From the NCBI GenBank assembly GCA_036655775.1, contig JAVVPL010000012.1, positions 1 to 27,950 on the forward strand: 27,950 nt of DNA, in the 5' to 3' direction. A model generated the notes under the pieces. It did no database searches, was not told the DNA's origin, and saw nothing but the letters and a program-made list of their open reading frames with translations. The translations under genes and the position numbers were made by a program. How positions within the stretch are numbered: the stretch's first letter is position 1; each line of letters starts with the position of its first letter. The DNA comes from JAVVPL01 sp036655775. GTDB taxonomy: Bacteria; Bacteroidota; Bacteroidia; Bacteroidales; P3. Of this stretch, positions 1 to 8,435 are shown piece by piece.

Positions 1-201
1 TTTTATAAAATCAGGATCTATTGTATAAGCCGTTAGACAAGCAATAAACTTTGGAGAAATCGCTCTTGGGTTTGTTTCGATAAACTGAATAATTTCAATC
101 CCAACATTATTTTCAACTCGATTTACAACTCTTCTTGGGAGATTTAAATCTAAAATTACGAAAATAGCATGATGAATATTGTATACAATACTAAGATATA
201 C
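1..201 (-). pseudogene. Possible response-regulator receiver fragment
   Basis: The minus strand is open from the window edge to an in-frame stop near 202-204 and reads as plausible protein. It contains LDLNLP, then GIEIIQFIE, then PKFIACLTAY. These resemble the phospho-acceptor strand (Asp in DLNLP) and the Thr-ending fourth strand of a receiver domain, with an insertion of about nine residues between them. The roughly 45 residues that should precede the Asp are missing. No ATG, GTG or TTG lies between the stop and the motif, and the fragment overlaps the start of the plus-strand regulator at 169. It is therefore more likely a gene remnant or a frameshifted end than an intact gene. The family assignment rests on motif shape only. 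Confidence 0.3.
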
Positions 202-2004
202 CTAATTCTTATTTGTATTCTATTGGGGGGCTTGTGTAAAAATTCTGCTGCAGTTGCTCAATCGATACACGAAGATGCAAAAATGCAATATTATTTAGAA
301 AAAATAGAAGATAAAAATCTTGATATCTCTTTAAAATTACCTTTATTTGATACAATAATAAAATTTTATACCCAAAAGAAAACCTTCGACAAAGCAAGGA
401 ATTACTCTTTAGATAAAATAAAACTTTTAAATCGCAATGGCTCTTATTTAGAAGCCCATAATACATGCTTACATATCATTGATGATATTGAAAATTCTCA
501 ACATATTTCAAAAAATGAGTATTCAACCTTAGCCCAAGCAAAATTACTGCTTGCTAAATCCTGTATTTATTTAGGAATCTATGATGAAAGCATTTCTCAG
601 TTATTAGATCTATTGAAGCACCCAGATAGTGCATGCCTTAGCGAGGCATATTCTTATTTAGGATATGTTTTTATGCTTACAAATCAAATGGGAGAATCTA
701 AAAAATATAATTTGAAGGCTTTAGAAAACTTAGCTCTAGAGAATCCTAAATTAGTTCCAGAAAAAGCCTCCAATGTGTATAATAATTGTGGAGGATTTTA
801 CTATACACAAAAACAGTTTGACTCCGCTTTATATTACTTAAATCTCTCGGCCAAATCGCATGAAATAAATCACAATCAAAGTCAACAAGTATACGTATAC
901 CATAATATGTCTATCATTTATCAAGAAATGGGAGAATATGAAATTGGTAAAGAATATTTACAAAAAGCCATAACGCTTGCAAAAGACACCAAGCTGCCTT
1001 ATACACAAACTATTTGTTTGCAAAACTTAGCCTATTTATATTATGAAAAAAAAGAATATGCAAATTCTTTAATTTACTATAATCAAGCTCTCGATTTGGC
1101 AAAAAAAACAAATATTCCAAAAATTGAAAGTTCTATCTTAATTGAAATGTCAGATGTGTTTTATCAATTAAATCATTTTAAAAAAGCCTGTGAATACAAA
1201 AAGGAAGGGATCCTTTTGGGAGATTCTGTATTTGGAAACTCCAAAATGGACAGAATAATTGCCCTTTCTCAACAATTTGAATTATACAAAATAAAAACAG
1301 AAAAAAAACTTTTATCCAAAAAGCTATTGCTTTCTCAAATATCTACAAGTAAAAAAAATATAGTCTTAGGAATTTTAGTGACTTTATTAATATTGCTAAC
1401 TATCGTAACTTATTTTGTTATTTACAAAATTAAAAAACAATCAGAACAAAATTCTCAATTGGAAGATCAATTAGCTTGTATCCATCAAGAAGATAATGCC
1501 AAAATACAAAGTATATCTAAAAAATATGAACCTATTATTGAACAAAAAAATAGAGAATTAACTGTAAATGCTCTTTTTTTAATACGTGTAAATGATCTAC
1601 TTTATAAATTAAAGAAAAATATAAACCAACAATTAAATGCAAAAGATACATTGTCTCGAGCTTCTTTTAATAAAGAAATGGCGGATATTTTAAAGTCCTA
1701 TAATCCAAATAAAGGATGGGAAGAGTTTAAACTTTATTTTGAACAAATACATCATTCTTTTTATACAAAATTAAATGAAATTAATCCAAATCTTTCACAA
1801 ATGGAAGAACGACTTTGTGCATTATTGGTACTCAATATGACAACCAAAGAAATCGCTGATTTAACTCATCGTTCTGAACGAACTATCGAGACTATCATTT
1901 ACAAAATTCGTAAAAAGTTAAATATTCCACCTCAAGAAAAAACCACTTTATTTTTAAAAAAATGGGTTTATCATAATGATAAACCCATCAAAAACAATTT
2001 ATAG
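169..2004 (+). CDS. TPR-containing membrane regulator with LuxR-like HTH
   Basis: This 611-residue protein has a signal peptide (about 1-30), a tetratricopeptide array (about 70-355, for example the AYSYLGYVF and LAYLYYEKKEYANSLIYYNQA regions), one membrane span (about 398-420), a charged coiled-coil (about 425-490) and a C-terminal LuxR-like helix-turn-helix (about 542-595, with EERLCALLVLN and TIETIIYKIRKKLNIP). Proteins of this plan are common in Bacteroidota and are thought to sense through the periplasmic TPRs and act on DNA from the inner membrane. The target is unknown. The C-terminal half matches the protein at 17439-18461 closely (shared GW-EFKLYFE, IH-SFYT and LSQ-EERLCAL segments), so the two are paralogues. 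There are tandem ATG codons at the start and no clear Shine-Dalgarno. The role is inferred from architecture. Confidence 0.88.
   Translation: MMNIVYNTKIYLILICILLGGLCKNSAAVAQSIHEDAKMQYYLEKIEDKNLDISLKLPLFDTIIKFYTQKKTFDKARNYSLDKIKLLNRNGSYLEAHNTCLHIIDDIENSQHISKNEYSTLAQAKLLLAKSCIYLGIYDESISQLLDLLKHPDSACLSEAYSYLGYVFMLTNQMGESKKYNLKALENLALENPKLVPEKASNVYNNCGGFYYTQKQFDSALYYLNLSAKSHEINHNQSQQVYVYHNMSIIYQEMGEYEIGKEYLQKAITLAKDTKLPYTQTICLQNLAYLYYEKKEYANSLIYYNQALDLAKKTNIPKIESSILIEMSDVFYQLNHFKKACEYKKEGILLGDSVFGNSKMDRIIALSQQFELYKIKTEKKLLSKKLLLSQISTSKKNIVLGILVTLLILLTIVTYFVIYKIKKQSEQNSQLEDQLACIHQEDNAKIQSISKKYEPIIEQKNRELTVNALFLIRVNDLLYKLKKNINQQLNAKDTLSRASFNKEMADILKSYNPNKGWEEFKLYFEQIHHSFYTKLNEINPNLSQMEERLCALLVLNMTTKEIADLTHRSERTIETIIYKIRKKLNIPPQEKTTLFLKKWVYHNDKPIKNNL
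1955..1988 (-). terminator. Intrinsic terminator for the leftward protease gene, inside the 3' end of the regulator gene
   Basis: A 12-bp perfect stem (1962-1973 with 1977-1988, ATGGGTTTATCA and its complement) has a three-base loop. On the minus strand it is followed by seven T residues (1955-1961), the normal shape of a terminator for leftward transcription from 2136-3980. In the plus direction no T-run follows. The hairpin encodes part of the last residues of the plus-strand regulator, so one sequence serves both as coding end and antisense terminator. Confidence 0.7.
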
Positions 2005-2135
2005 TGTAAAAGGCACACGCTATATTGTTAAAAAAAAACACAAAACCAAAACCAAAATTTTAAAATCAATTCTATTATTTAAAATTAAAATATCGCATTT
2101 TTTTTAAATTCATCCATCTTATGCTTATTTTATTT

Positions 2136-3980
2136 TTATCTGACTGCAAATTTAATATATTTTCGCATTCCTTTTTCAGATACAAAAGCAATATAAATAC
2201 CTTTACTTAAAGTAGAAATATTTATACTTCCATTGGAAATTTGCCTAGGTAATACTTTTCTGCCTAATATATCAACAATTTCTATATTGGCATTGTGAAT
2301 TCCTTGAACACATAATGTTTTCCCTCCATCACTCATAAAAAAAGACAAAGATTTTGTTTCTTTTTCCATTTCAAATTCTGTATTTATAGAAGAATTTACA
2401 TATTGTGTTAAGCCATCTTCATCTAGATATAATGCTCTTACTCCTAGTAAACCATTTGCATTATTTTCCGACAAAGTAATTTGAGTTTGCTCGTAGTTAC
2501 TTACAATGACTGAATCTTGAATGTATAATGCATACCCTTTGAGTCCTACGATATATTTAGGTTTTTCCCAACTAAGTGTACTGTTTTTTTTGCTCTTCTG
2601 TATTTTTAAATTTTGGACCTCTTTGTTTTGCATTTTTTCTAAAAAAGAGAAACATGTGGGTGCGTCAATAATACCTCCCTTTGGATTTATTTGTAAATTA
2701 ATGCCCTTTGGTTTATTTGAACTTTTTTGCAAGATTTCTACCATTTGATACGCATTTAGAGTTGGATAATATGAAAGTATAAGAGATACTAAAGACGAAA
2801 CAATTGGCGTAGACATAGAGGTTCCTCCCATTTCTTCATAATATCTACCTTGGAATAAAATATTATCTTTAAAAGTTAAATTAGATGCATAAGTAGTAGA
2901 AAATATTAAATTTGTGGGAACAGGGCCTGAATCATTCACAAAATAGCCTCCTGGAGCAGCAATATCTACCCAAAATCCGTATGTTGAAAAATCAGATTTA
3001 TTTTGATCTGAATTGACCGAAGCAACCGAAATTACACCCTTATAATTTGCAGGATAATTACATACTGTATCGCCATTATTCCCCGAAGCAGCAACAACTA
3101 TAATGCCATTTTCAATAAACGTTTGTATCATTTCTGCTTCTACTTCACTATATTTTTTCCCGCCTAATGACATGCTAAGTACTTTTGCACCATTATCAAC
3201 AGCCCATAGTGCCCCATTCAATGCACGTCCAATTTTATTGGACTTTTCTTTGGAACATTTAACAGCCATTAGTGTGATTCCCGAAGCCAATGAAGCCACT
3301 CCGACTTTATTATTTGTTATTGCCCCCAACAATCCTGCACAATGTGTACCATGCGACCATAAAAGATCCATCGTATCAGCAAAAATGGGAGGAGTTGCAC
3401 TACCAACAAAATCGGCATACGTATCATATAAATTATTTTCTTCAATACGAAGATCTTCATGTTCACCCCAAACGGCATTGTCTATAATGGCTGCTTTTAT
3501 TTTTGAATTTCCTTTGTATAAAGGATATATATCTTTAAATCCTATCATATCCAAAAACCACGAAGTTTCTACTCCATCCACATTTCCATAAAATTCATCA
3601 TTGGGGATATTGGAGGAAAATATAGTGCGTATAGGTACTTTTTCAACAAATTCTATTCTAGAATCAGCTTGTAATTCCGTGATTAATTTATCGACTGACT
3701 GAGTACTATCAAATTCAATTCGATACGTTTTATTCAATTTTTCATTATTGAACAAGCGCAAACTATAGGCTTTATCTTTAATAGAAAAAGAAGATAAATT
3801 GGATTTTGTCGCAAATATATTTTTCATATTTATCCAACGATTTTCACTTTTTGTATTTTTTATTTGTTCTTGTTTAAATCGAACATAAAGAGCTCCCTCT
3901 TCGTATTCTTGACTAAATGCAATCGGGTTATTTCCCATAAATAGTATCCCAAAAAGCATTGATATAATTATATTTCTCAT
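2136..3980 (-). CDS. Secreted subtilisin-family (S8) serine protease with T9SS C-terminal domain
   Basis: From the ATG at 3980 the product is 614 residues with a signal peptide ending near AFSQ (about 24). The frame is open up to a TTG at 4085, but that lies inside the 4072-4119 hairpin, so the ATG is preferred. The S8 catalytic set is complete: Asp167 in AAIIDNAVWGEHEDL, His210 in WSHGTHCAG, oxyanion Asn301 in AASGNNGD, and Ser388 in GGTSMSTP. An FN3-like segment follows (about 450-525), then a T9SS sorting domain (about 545-614) with IVDILGRKV and a terminal LSKGIYIAF...KFAVR. It is probably exported by the Sec system, then secreted or surface-attached by T9SS. It sits downstream of two adhesin-type T9SS proteins, so it may process or accompany them; that link is inference. 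The residues between signal and catalytic domain could be a propeptide. Confidence 0.92.
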   Translation of the reverse strand: MRNIIISMLFGILFMGNNPIAFSQEYEEGALYVRFKQEQIKNTKSENRWINMKNIFATKSNLSSFSIKDKAYSLRLFNNEKLNKTYRIEFDSTQSVDKLITELQADSRIEFVEKVPIRTIFSSNIPNDEFYGNVDGVETSWFLDMIGFKDIYPLYKGNSKIKAAIIDNAVWGEHEDLRIEENNLYDTYADFVGSATPPIFADTMDLLWSHGTHCAGLLGAITNNKVGVASLASGITLMAVKCSKEKSNKIGRALNGALWAVDNGAKVLSMSLGGKKYSEVEAEMIQTFIENGIIVVAASGNNGDTVCNYPANYKGVISVASVNSDQNKSDFSTYGFWVDIAAPGGYFVNDSGPVPTNLIFSTTYASNLTFKDNILFQGRYYEEMGGTSMSTPIVSSLVSLILSYYPTLNAYQMVEILQKSSNKPKGINLQINPKGGIIDAPTCFSFLEKMQNKEVQNLKIQKSKKNSTLSWEKPKYIVGLKGYALYIQDSVIVSNYEQTQITLSENNANGLLGVRALYLDEDGLTQYVNSSINTEFEMEKETKSLSFFMSDGGKTLCVQGIHNANIEIVDILGRKVLPRQISNGSINISTLSKGIYIAFVSEKGMRKYIKFAVR

Positions 3981-4071
3981 TTTTGTTTTTTTATTTTTAA
4001 ATTTTAATTTAATAAAGGTCGAATTGATACTATCAGCCATTCTCTTGCTCCAAAAAATTAATTCATAATAT

Positions 4072-4119
4072 ATAAGATTGGACAAAAGTTGAGCTAATAC
4101 AACTTTTGCCCAATCTTAT
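4072..4119 (-). terminator. Strong 19-bp hairpin between the adhesin genes and the protease gene
   Basis: Bases 4072-4091 pair with 4100-4119 over 19 base pairs with one A/C mismatch and an eight-base loop. It lies just after the stop of the possible small ORF at 4122 and about 90 bases before the protease start at 3980. The bases following on the minus strand are AT-rich rather than a pure T-run, so it may be a terminator, an attenuator or an mRNA-stabilising hairpin. It separates the adhesin pair from the protease. Confidence 0.6.
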
Positions 4120-4121
4120 CT

Positions 4122-4247
4122 TTAATTGCTCAATAATAATTGAATTATACATAGTAGCAATATACTACCTAGAATACAATAGATACATAACATCACTTGT
4201 ATTTTTTTCTTTGACGAAAGAGTTTTATATTTATTAAAACAATTCAT
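4122..4247 (-). CDS. Possible 41-residue single-span membrane peptide
   Basis: An ORF starts at ATG 4247 with AGGG about nine bases upstream (AGGGTATAAAATA then ATG) and encodes a Lys-rich N-terminus (SSKKK) followed by a hydrophobic stretch rich in Leu, Ile and Cys ending QLLLSN. It begins 13 bases after the stop of the large FN3 protein and ends just before the 4072-4119 hairpin, so it could be the last gene of that operon. A longer in-frame start at 4307 overlaps the upstream gene and is less likely. I do not recognise a family. Short hydrophobic ORFs arise by chance in AT-rich DNA, so confidence is limited. Confidence 0.35.
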   Translation of the reverse strand: MNCFNKYKTLSSKKKIQVMLCIYCILGSILLLCIIQLLLSN

Positions 4248-4260
4248 TATTTTATACCCT

Positions 4261-7200
4261 TTATTTAATAAATAATTTAAAAGATGAGCTTTTGGCATTA
4301 TTATCATATACCTTGATCACACGTATAATAGAAACTTCATTGGTATTGATAATTATATTATCTGTACTTTTAATTACGTGATTTTGTATGCGTTGACCCT
4401 GGGTATTGAAAATCTCTACTTTTTCAATAAATATTTTCGATAAATTAAGTATATGAATTTGTCCTTGATCTGCAAAGATTTTTAATCCTTGTAATCCTTC
4501 TTGTTCTATACTCACTGCTTCGGTAGTAAATTCGGTTTGATTGGCCCATGCACTGGAACAAGCCTGCTTGCAATGCCCTTGTACTGACCATAAATACACG
4601 GTGCTGGGAAGTAAATTTTCAAGTTTATAATTCGCCACTTTAAGCCCTTTTACTGTGTCCCATGCAGGTATATTGATAGTCCGATAGTACAATGTCCATC
4701 CTAAATTCGTACTTTGGGTATCCCAAGTTAATTTGACGGAAGTGGGAGAAATCTCACTAGAACGTAAATTGGTTGGCACATCGCAAATAGGTCTGGCTAA
4801 CGTAATAACATCAACAATTTCACTCCAAGTACTACTATCCTCTATAGCACATATTGCACGAACTTTGATTCTATACTTAGTTCTAGAATTTAAATTTTCT
4901 AATATACGCTTATTTTCATTACATATTATCATTGTCCATTCAGTTTGCTTTTCTAATTTGTAAGCAAGTTGATACTCGCTTGCTAAACCAGACCAACTGA
5001 TATTGACAGAATGATTCGTTAAATTAGATGTATCTAGTTGCGTAGGGGCAAAACAACTACTATTGACCGTGGCAAAAGTATCTATTTTTGTCCAAGACGA
5101 AGTATCACTTGGGGTTTCACTACACACAGATTGTAATGTATATTGATACACCGTGCCTTTGTTTAAATTTTCAAATTGATACGCTTTTGAAATAATATTT
5201 TCAATTGTATGCCATTGAGGTTCTAGTTTTTCTTTATATTTTAAAATATATTTTTGAGCCATCCCAGACCAATTTAGTTTTGCTGCTGTTTTTGTAATTG
5301 AATTTACTGTAATTGTATCAGGATATGCACAATATATATTTGAAGGGGTCATAAATTCAACAACTACCCAAGCAGCGGTATCCGTTATAGAGCAAAGAGA
5401 AGTGAGAGAAACCTGATAATTAGTGAGAGGAAGCAAATTAAAAAAAAGATACGTATTATTATTTAGTACTTGATATGTATAGCTGCTGTCTTCATTATTT
5501 TTTGGACGTATACCCACTATATATTCTTTAGATTGATCCAAACTTTCAAATGTAAGTTTTGCTTGCGTGCTTTCAATTTCAGAAATTGTTACATTTTTAG
5601 GACTCGGACAAGTGGGAAGTATCGCAATATTGTCAATTTCTAATTCACTCTGCTCTCCGCCTGCTGTATACGCATAAAATCCAATTTGAATATTGCCTAT
5701 ATAGGGTGTTAAATCCAAAATTATATGTGTAGAATCTCCTATTTCCAACAAACTATTCTTTGTTGAATCATAGGTTTTAAGCGTATTTGTTTTAAGTAAA
5801 GTTTTGCCACTATCCGTCGAAATAACGACACTAAATGTGGTTGTTTTACTAATCGAATCGGGACTTACTTCACTTCGTTTTTGTACTATGGCCGCATCAA
5901 ATTCCAACTGATAATGCACTTGGCCATTTCCTAAATTTATAATGGGAGAATAAAACCAAGCATTTAAGGGTTTGGCAGCGGTATTTGTAAGAGATGCCAC
6001 CATCGCTTTATTAGATAAATCATTTTTCCACTTCCCTAAAGACCATGTTTCTGAATTATTATTTGTTAGTATCGAACTAACCGTATCTGCAAAGATACCT
6101 TTCGCTCTTTTCCAATACAAAGGATTATTAGTAAAATCTTCAATGAAAGGAACGACATAACCTGATTGAAACGGTTCTGAAGCAAGAGACCATAAGCTAT
6201 GTTCCCCACTAGTACATTGGGCTTGCACCTGAATTTCTAGTTGACTTTGCGGAAGTAAAGTATTTACTAAATATGGGTTTGTATTCGCTGTGATTGAATT
6301 TGACCACTCCATATCACCGATTTTCCTGTAACGAATATTCCAAAGATTTTCGTTATTGACAGCATCCCATTTTACACTAGCTTGAGATCCCGTAATTGTT
6401 GAATCTATAATTTGTACATGAAGAGGATAATCACATTCGTGCACTTCTTCAATTTGAATAGGATCAATGAATAATATGGTAGATTTTGATGTTGTCCAAC
6501 AAAGGCGCAATTGTATTGTTTTACCTTTAACCCCTTCGATTAAAAATCGTTTGTTCGCATAGTAATTTATCGAAAACATAAAATCATTATTGCTACTATC
6601 AATGGTGAAAAAAGTAATAAAATCAATGCCATTTTCACTATATTGAAATTGCAAACTATCATTATCCCAATCATTATAAGGTGCTGGATATTTTTTTACT
6701 ACACTAATATTATATGAGAAAAGCATGCGATTTTCATACACATCACTCATTTTAATCCAGGAGGTAGTTAAGGTATTTTCCAATCTATTCGAATTAGAAC
6801 CTACATTCCAATTTATATTCGACTTTTTTTGGCGTCCTGGCGAAATTACAGGAACTTTAGATCCTTGATGAGTCCATGTATATGGGCATAATTCAATGGG
6901 CATAAAGTCAAAATCTATATCATACGGAACTTGACCATACGTCATAGTATCTGCTTGTACAAATACGGAAGAACAGGTAGAATCGGTATCATTTAAACTA
7001 AAAGCTGCAAAATGATAAATAGTATTTGGATTGAGTTTAGAAATAACTTTGTTTGAAAAACTATTTCCTTTATAAATAACTTGCGCTCCAGAATCCGTAT
7101 AATCACCCACATTTAAATTATATATAGGATTACCAAAATCACCTGCCATTATGGTTTTTGTGTTTATTTTCATAGGCTTGCGGGTCATTAGTACTAGCAT

Positions 7201-8430
7201 ATTTGAATTATTTGCTGCAGTTTCTCCCGACAGAACAATACTATCAAAACCCACTTTCTCAATCGTTAATGATTTGGCCGCAGCAGGTAGTGTTTTCGCA
7301 AAAGACTGAATAGATTTAGCTGCATACAATGGGCCTTCGGAACAATCTGCATTGGCGGCATAGACATAATAATAATACGTGGTTCCAGGTTTCAAATCGG
7401 TGGCAATAAAAGTTGTATCTTGCATCCAATACAAAACTTTAGCATTTCCTATATAATCACCTCTTTGATATAATGTTTTATTTATTGGGAATTCCGACAG
7501 TGAAGATTCCGTAGTTTGTAATACCAAATAATATTCTGCATCTGCACTCGATTTAAAAGTTGCCTTTATATCTATACTTGATTGTTGTAAGGTTAAATTA
7601 CTTGGTTCTTGTAATGGAGTATTACAAATTGGGGGAGGCGTAAAGGTATACGTTAAACCCGTATCTGGAAAATTTGTAGAACTCCATAACATACTTCCAT
7701 TCTTAGCTGTTTGAGTAGAATTTGCAAATTGCATGCTTCTTAAATGCAAATCTGTACACATATTTCCTTTGAGTCCACAATTTATATTCGTAGAAGAAAA
7801 ATGATTGAAATAGGATCCAAAAACGAATTCAATTTTATGAGTAGTTTCATATAATTTTATTTGAAAACTAACACTGTCTATTTTGCGTGGCTTATTACTT
7901 GTATAACCTAAATCATATCCTACATTTGTAAATTGGACACATAGTATACGATGAGGGCTTACACCCGTGGTTTGATACCGAATTTGCGTACTTGGAAGTC
8001 CATAAGATTCCTTGAAACTAGGCATTACTCCCAAAATATTTAAATAATAGGATCCAATGGTATTATTTTTAAACCCATTTTTTATATTATCACCTATGGA
8101 TTGTATACTATCTTTTCCTAAAAAGATAACTCCATTTGAACTAATCGCAAATCGGTTCATTGAAAGTCGTCCATAAGTAAAATCAAAACCTATGGGAAAT
8201 CCTATATCTGTAATTGCTTTTTTACTTATTTTAGAATTATTAAACGACAGAGAGGCAAAATCATCTTTTAAAATTGCATTTTCAGCACTCCCGTCAAAGA
8301 CTAAATTGCCTTCAGAAATAGGAGTCCAAGTATTAGATGAAGATTCAAAATTATAAATATTTACAGTTTGTCCGTACGACAGATAGATCACTCCAAATAG
8401 AAAAGTGAGTATGCTAATATATCGTTTCAT
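4261..8430 (-). CDS. Large secreted multi-FN3 adhesin-like protein with T9SS C-terminal domain
   Basis: This 1389-residue protein has a signal peptide (about 1-20, ending SYGQ), an N-terminal beta-rich region (about 25-265), two FN3-like modules (about 270-495), a MAM or cleaved-adhesin-like block starting PYDIDFDF, an FN3 module, a second adhesin-like block starting PFIEDFTNN, and four consecutive FN3 modules (about 960-1300). Each of those modules opens with a Cys-Pro or Cys-x-x-Pro motif and contains a second Cys in the Y-x-x-x-V-x-x-x-C strand. The last ~80 residues (LKIFADQGQIHI onward, ending FKLFIK) fit a T9SS sorting domain. It starts five bases after the stop of the 8436-11600 gene, so the two are co-transcribed. 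The architecture points to a surface adhesin; the ligand is unknown and no catalytic motif is visible. Confidence 0.85.
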   Translation of the reverse strand: MKRYISILTFLFGVIYLSYGQTVNIYNFESSSNTWTPISEGNLVFDGSAENAILKDDFASLSFNNSKISKKAITDIGFPIGFDFTYGRLSMNRFAISSNGVIFLGKDSIQSIGDNIKNGFKNNTIGSYYLNILGVMPSFKESYGLPSTQIRYQTTGVSPHRILCVQFTNVGYDLGYTSNKPRKIDSVSFQIKLYETTHKIEFVFGSYFNHFSSTNINCGLKGNMCTDLHLRSMQFANSTQTAKNGSMLWSSTNFPDTGLTYTFTPPPICNTPLQEPSNLTLQQSSIDIKATFKSSADAEYYLVLQTTESSLSEFPINKTLYQRGDYIGNAKVLYWMQDTTFIATDLKPGTTYYYYVYAANADCSEGPLYAAKSIQSFAKTLPAAAKSLTIEKVGFDSIVLSGETAANNSNMLVLMTRKPMKINTKTIMAGDFGNPIYNLNVGDYTDSGAQVIYKGNSFSNKVISKLNPNTIYHFAAFSLNDTDSTCSSVFVQADTMTYGQVPYDIDFDFMPIELCPYTWTHQGSKVPVISPGRQKKSNINWNVGSNSNRLENTLTTSWIKMSDVYENRMLFSYNISVVKKYPAPYNDWDNDSLQFQYSENGIDFITFFTIDSSNNDFMFSINYYANKRFLIEGVKGKTIQLRLCWTTSKSTILFIDPIQIEEVHECDYPLHVQIIDSTITGSQASVKWDAVNNENLWNIRYRKIGDMEWSNSITANTNPYLVNTLLPQSQLEIQVQAQCTSGEHSLWSLASEPFQSGYVVPFIEDFTNNPLYWKRAKGIFADTVSSILTNNNSETWSLGKWKNDLSNKAMVASLTNTAAKPLNAWFYSPIINLGNGQVHYQLEFDAAIVQKRSEVSPDSISKTTTFSVVISTDSGKTLLKTNTLKTYDSTKNSLLEIGDSTHIILDLTPYIGNIQIGFYAYTAGGEQSELEIDNIAILPTCPSPKNVTISEIESTQAKLTFESLDQSKEYIVGIRPKNNEDSSYTYQVLNNNTYLFFNLLPLTNYQVSLTSLCSITDTAAWVVVEFMTPSNIYCAYPDTITVNSITKTAAKLNWSGMAQKYILKYKEKLEPQWHTIENIISKAYQFENLNKGTVYQYTLQSVCSETPSDTSSWTKIDTFATVNSSCFAPTQLDTSNLTNHSVNISWSGLASEYQLAYKLEKQTEWTMIICNENKRILENLNSRTKYRIKVRAICAIEDSSTWSEIVDVITLARPICDVPTNLRSSEISPTSVKLTWDTQSTNLGWTLYYRTINIPAWDTVKGLKVANYKLENLLPSTVYLWSVQGHCKQACSSAWANQTEFTTEAVSIEQEGLQGLKIFADQGQIHILNLSKIFIEKVEIFNTQGQRIQNHVIKSTDNIIINTNEVSIIRVIKVYDNNAKSSSFKLFIK

Positions 8431-8435
8431 TGTAT

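Noticed and set aside
3103..3591. 162-residue plus-strand ORF opposite the protease gene
   Set aside because: It lies wholly antisense to the S8 catalytic domain, whose motifs are intact; its own translation has no domain features.
3981..4085. TTG start of the protease at 4085
   Set aside because: It lies in the hairpin at 4072-4119 and adds 35 residues ahead of a normal signal peptide that begins at 3980.
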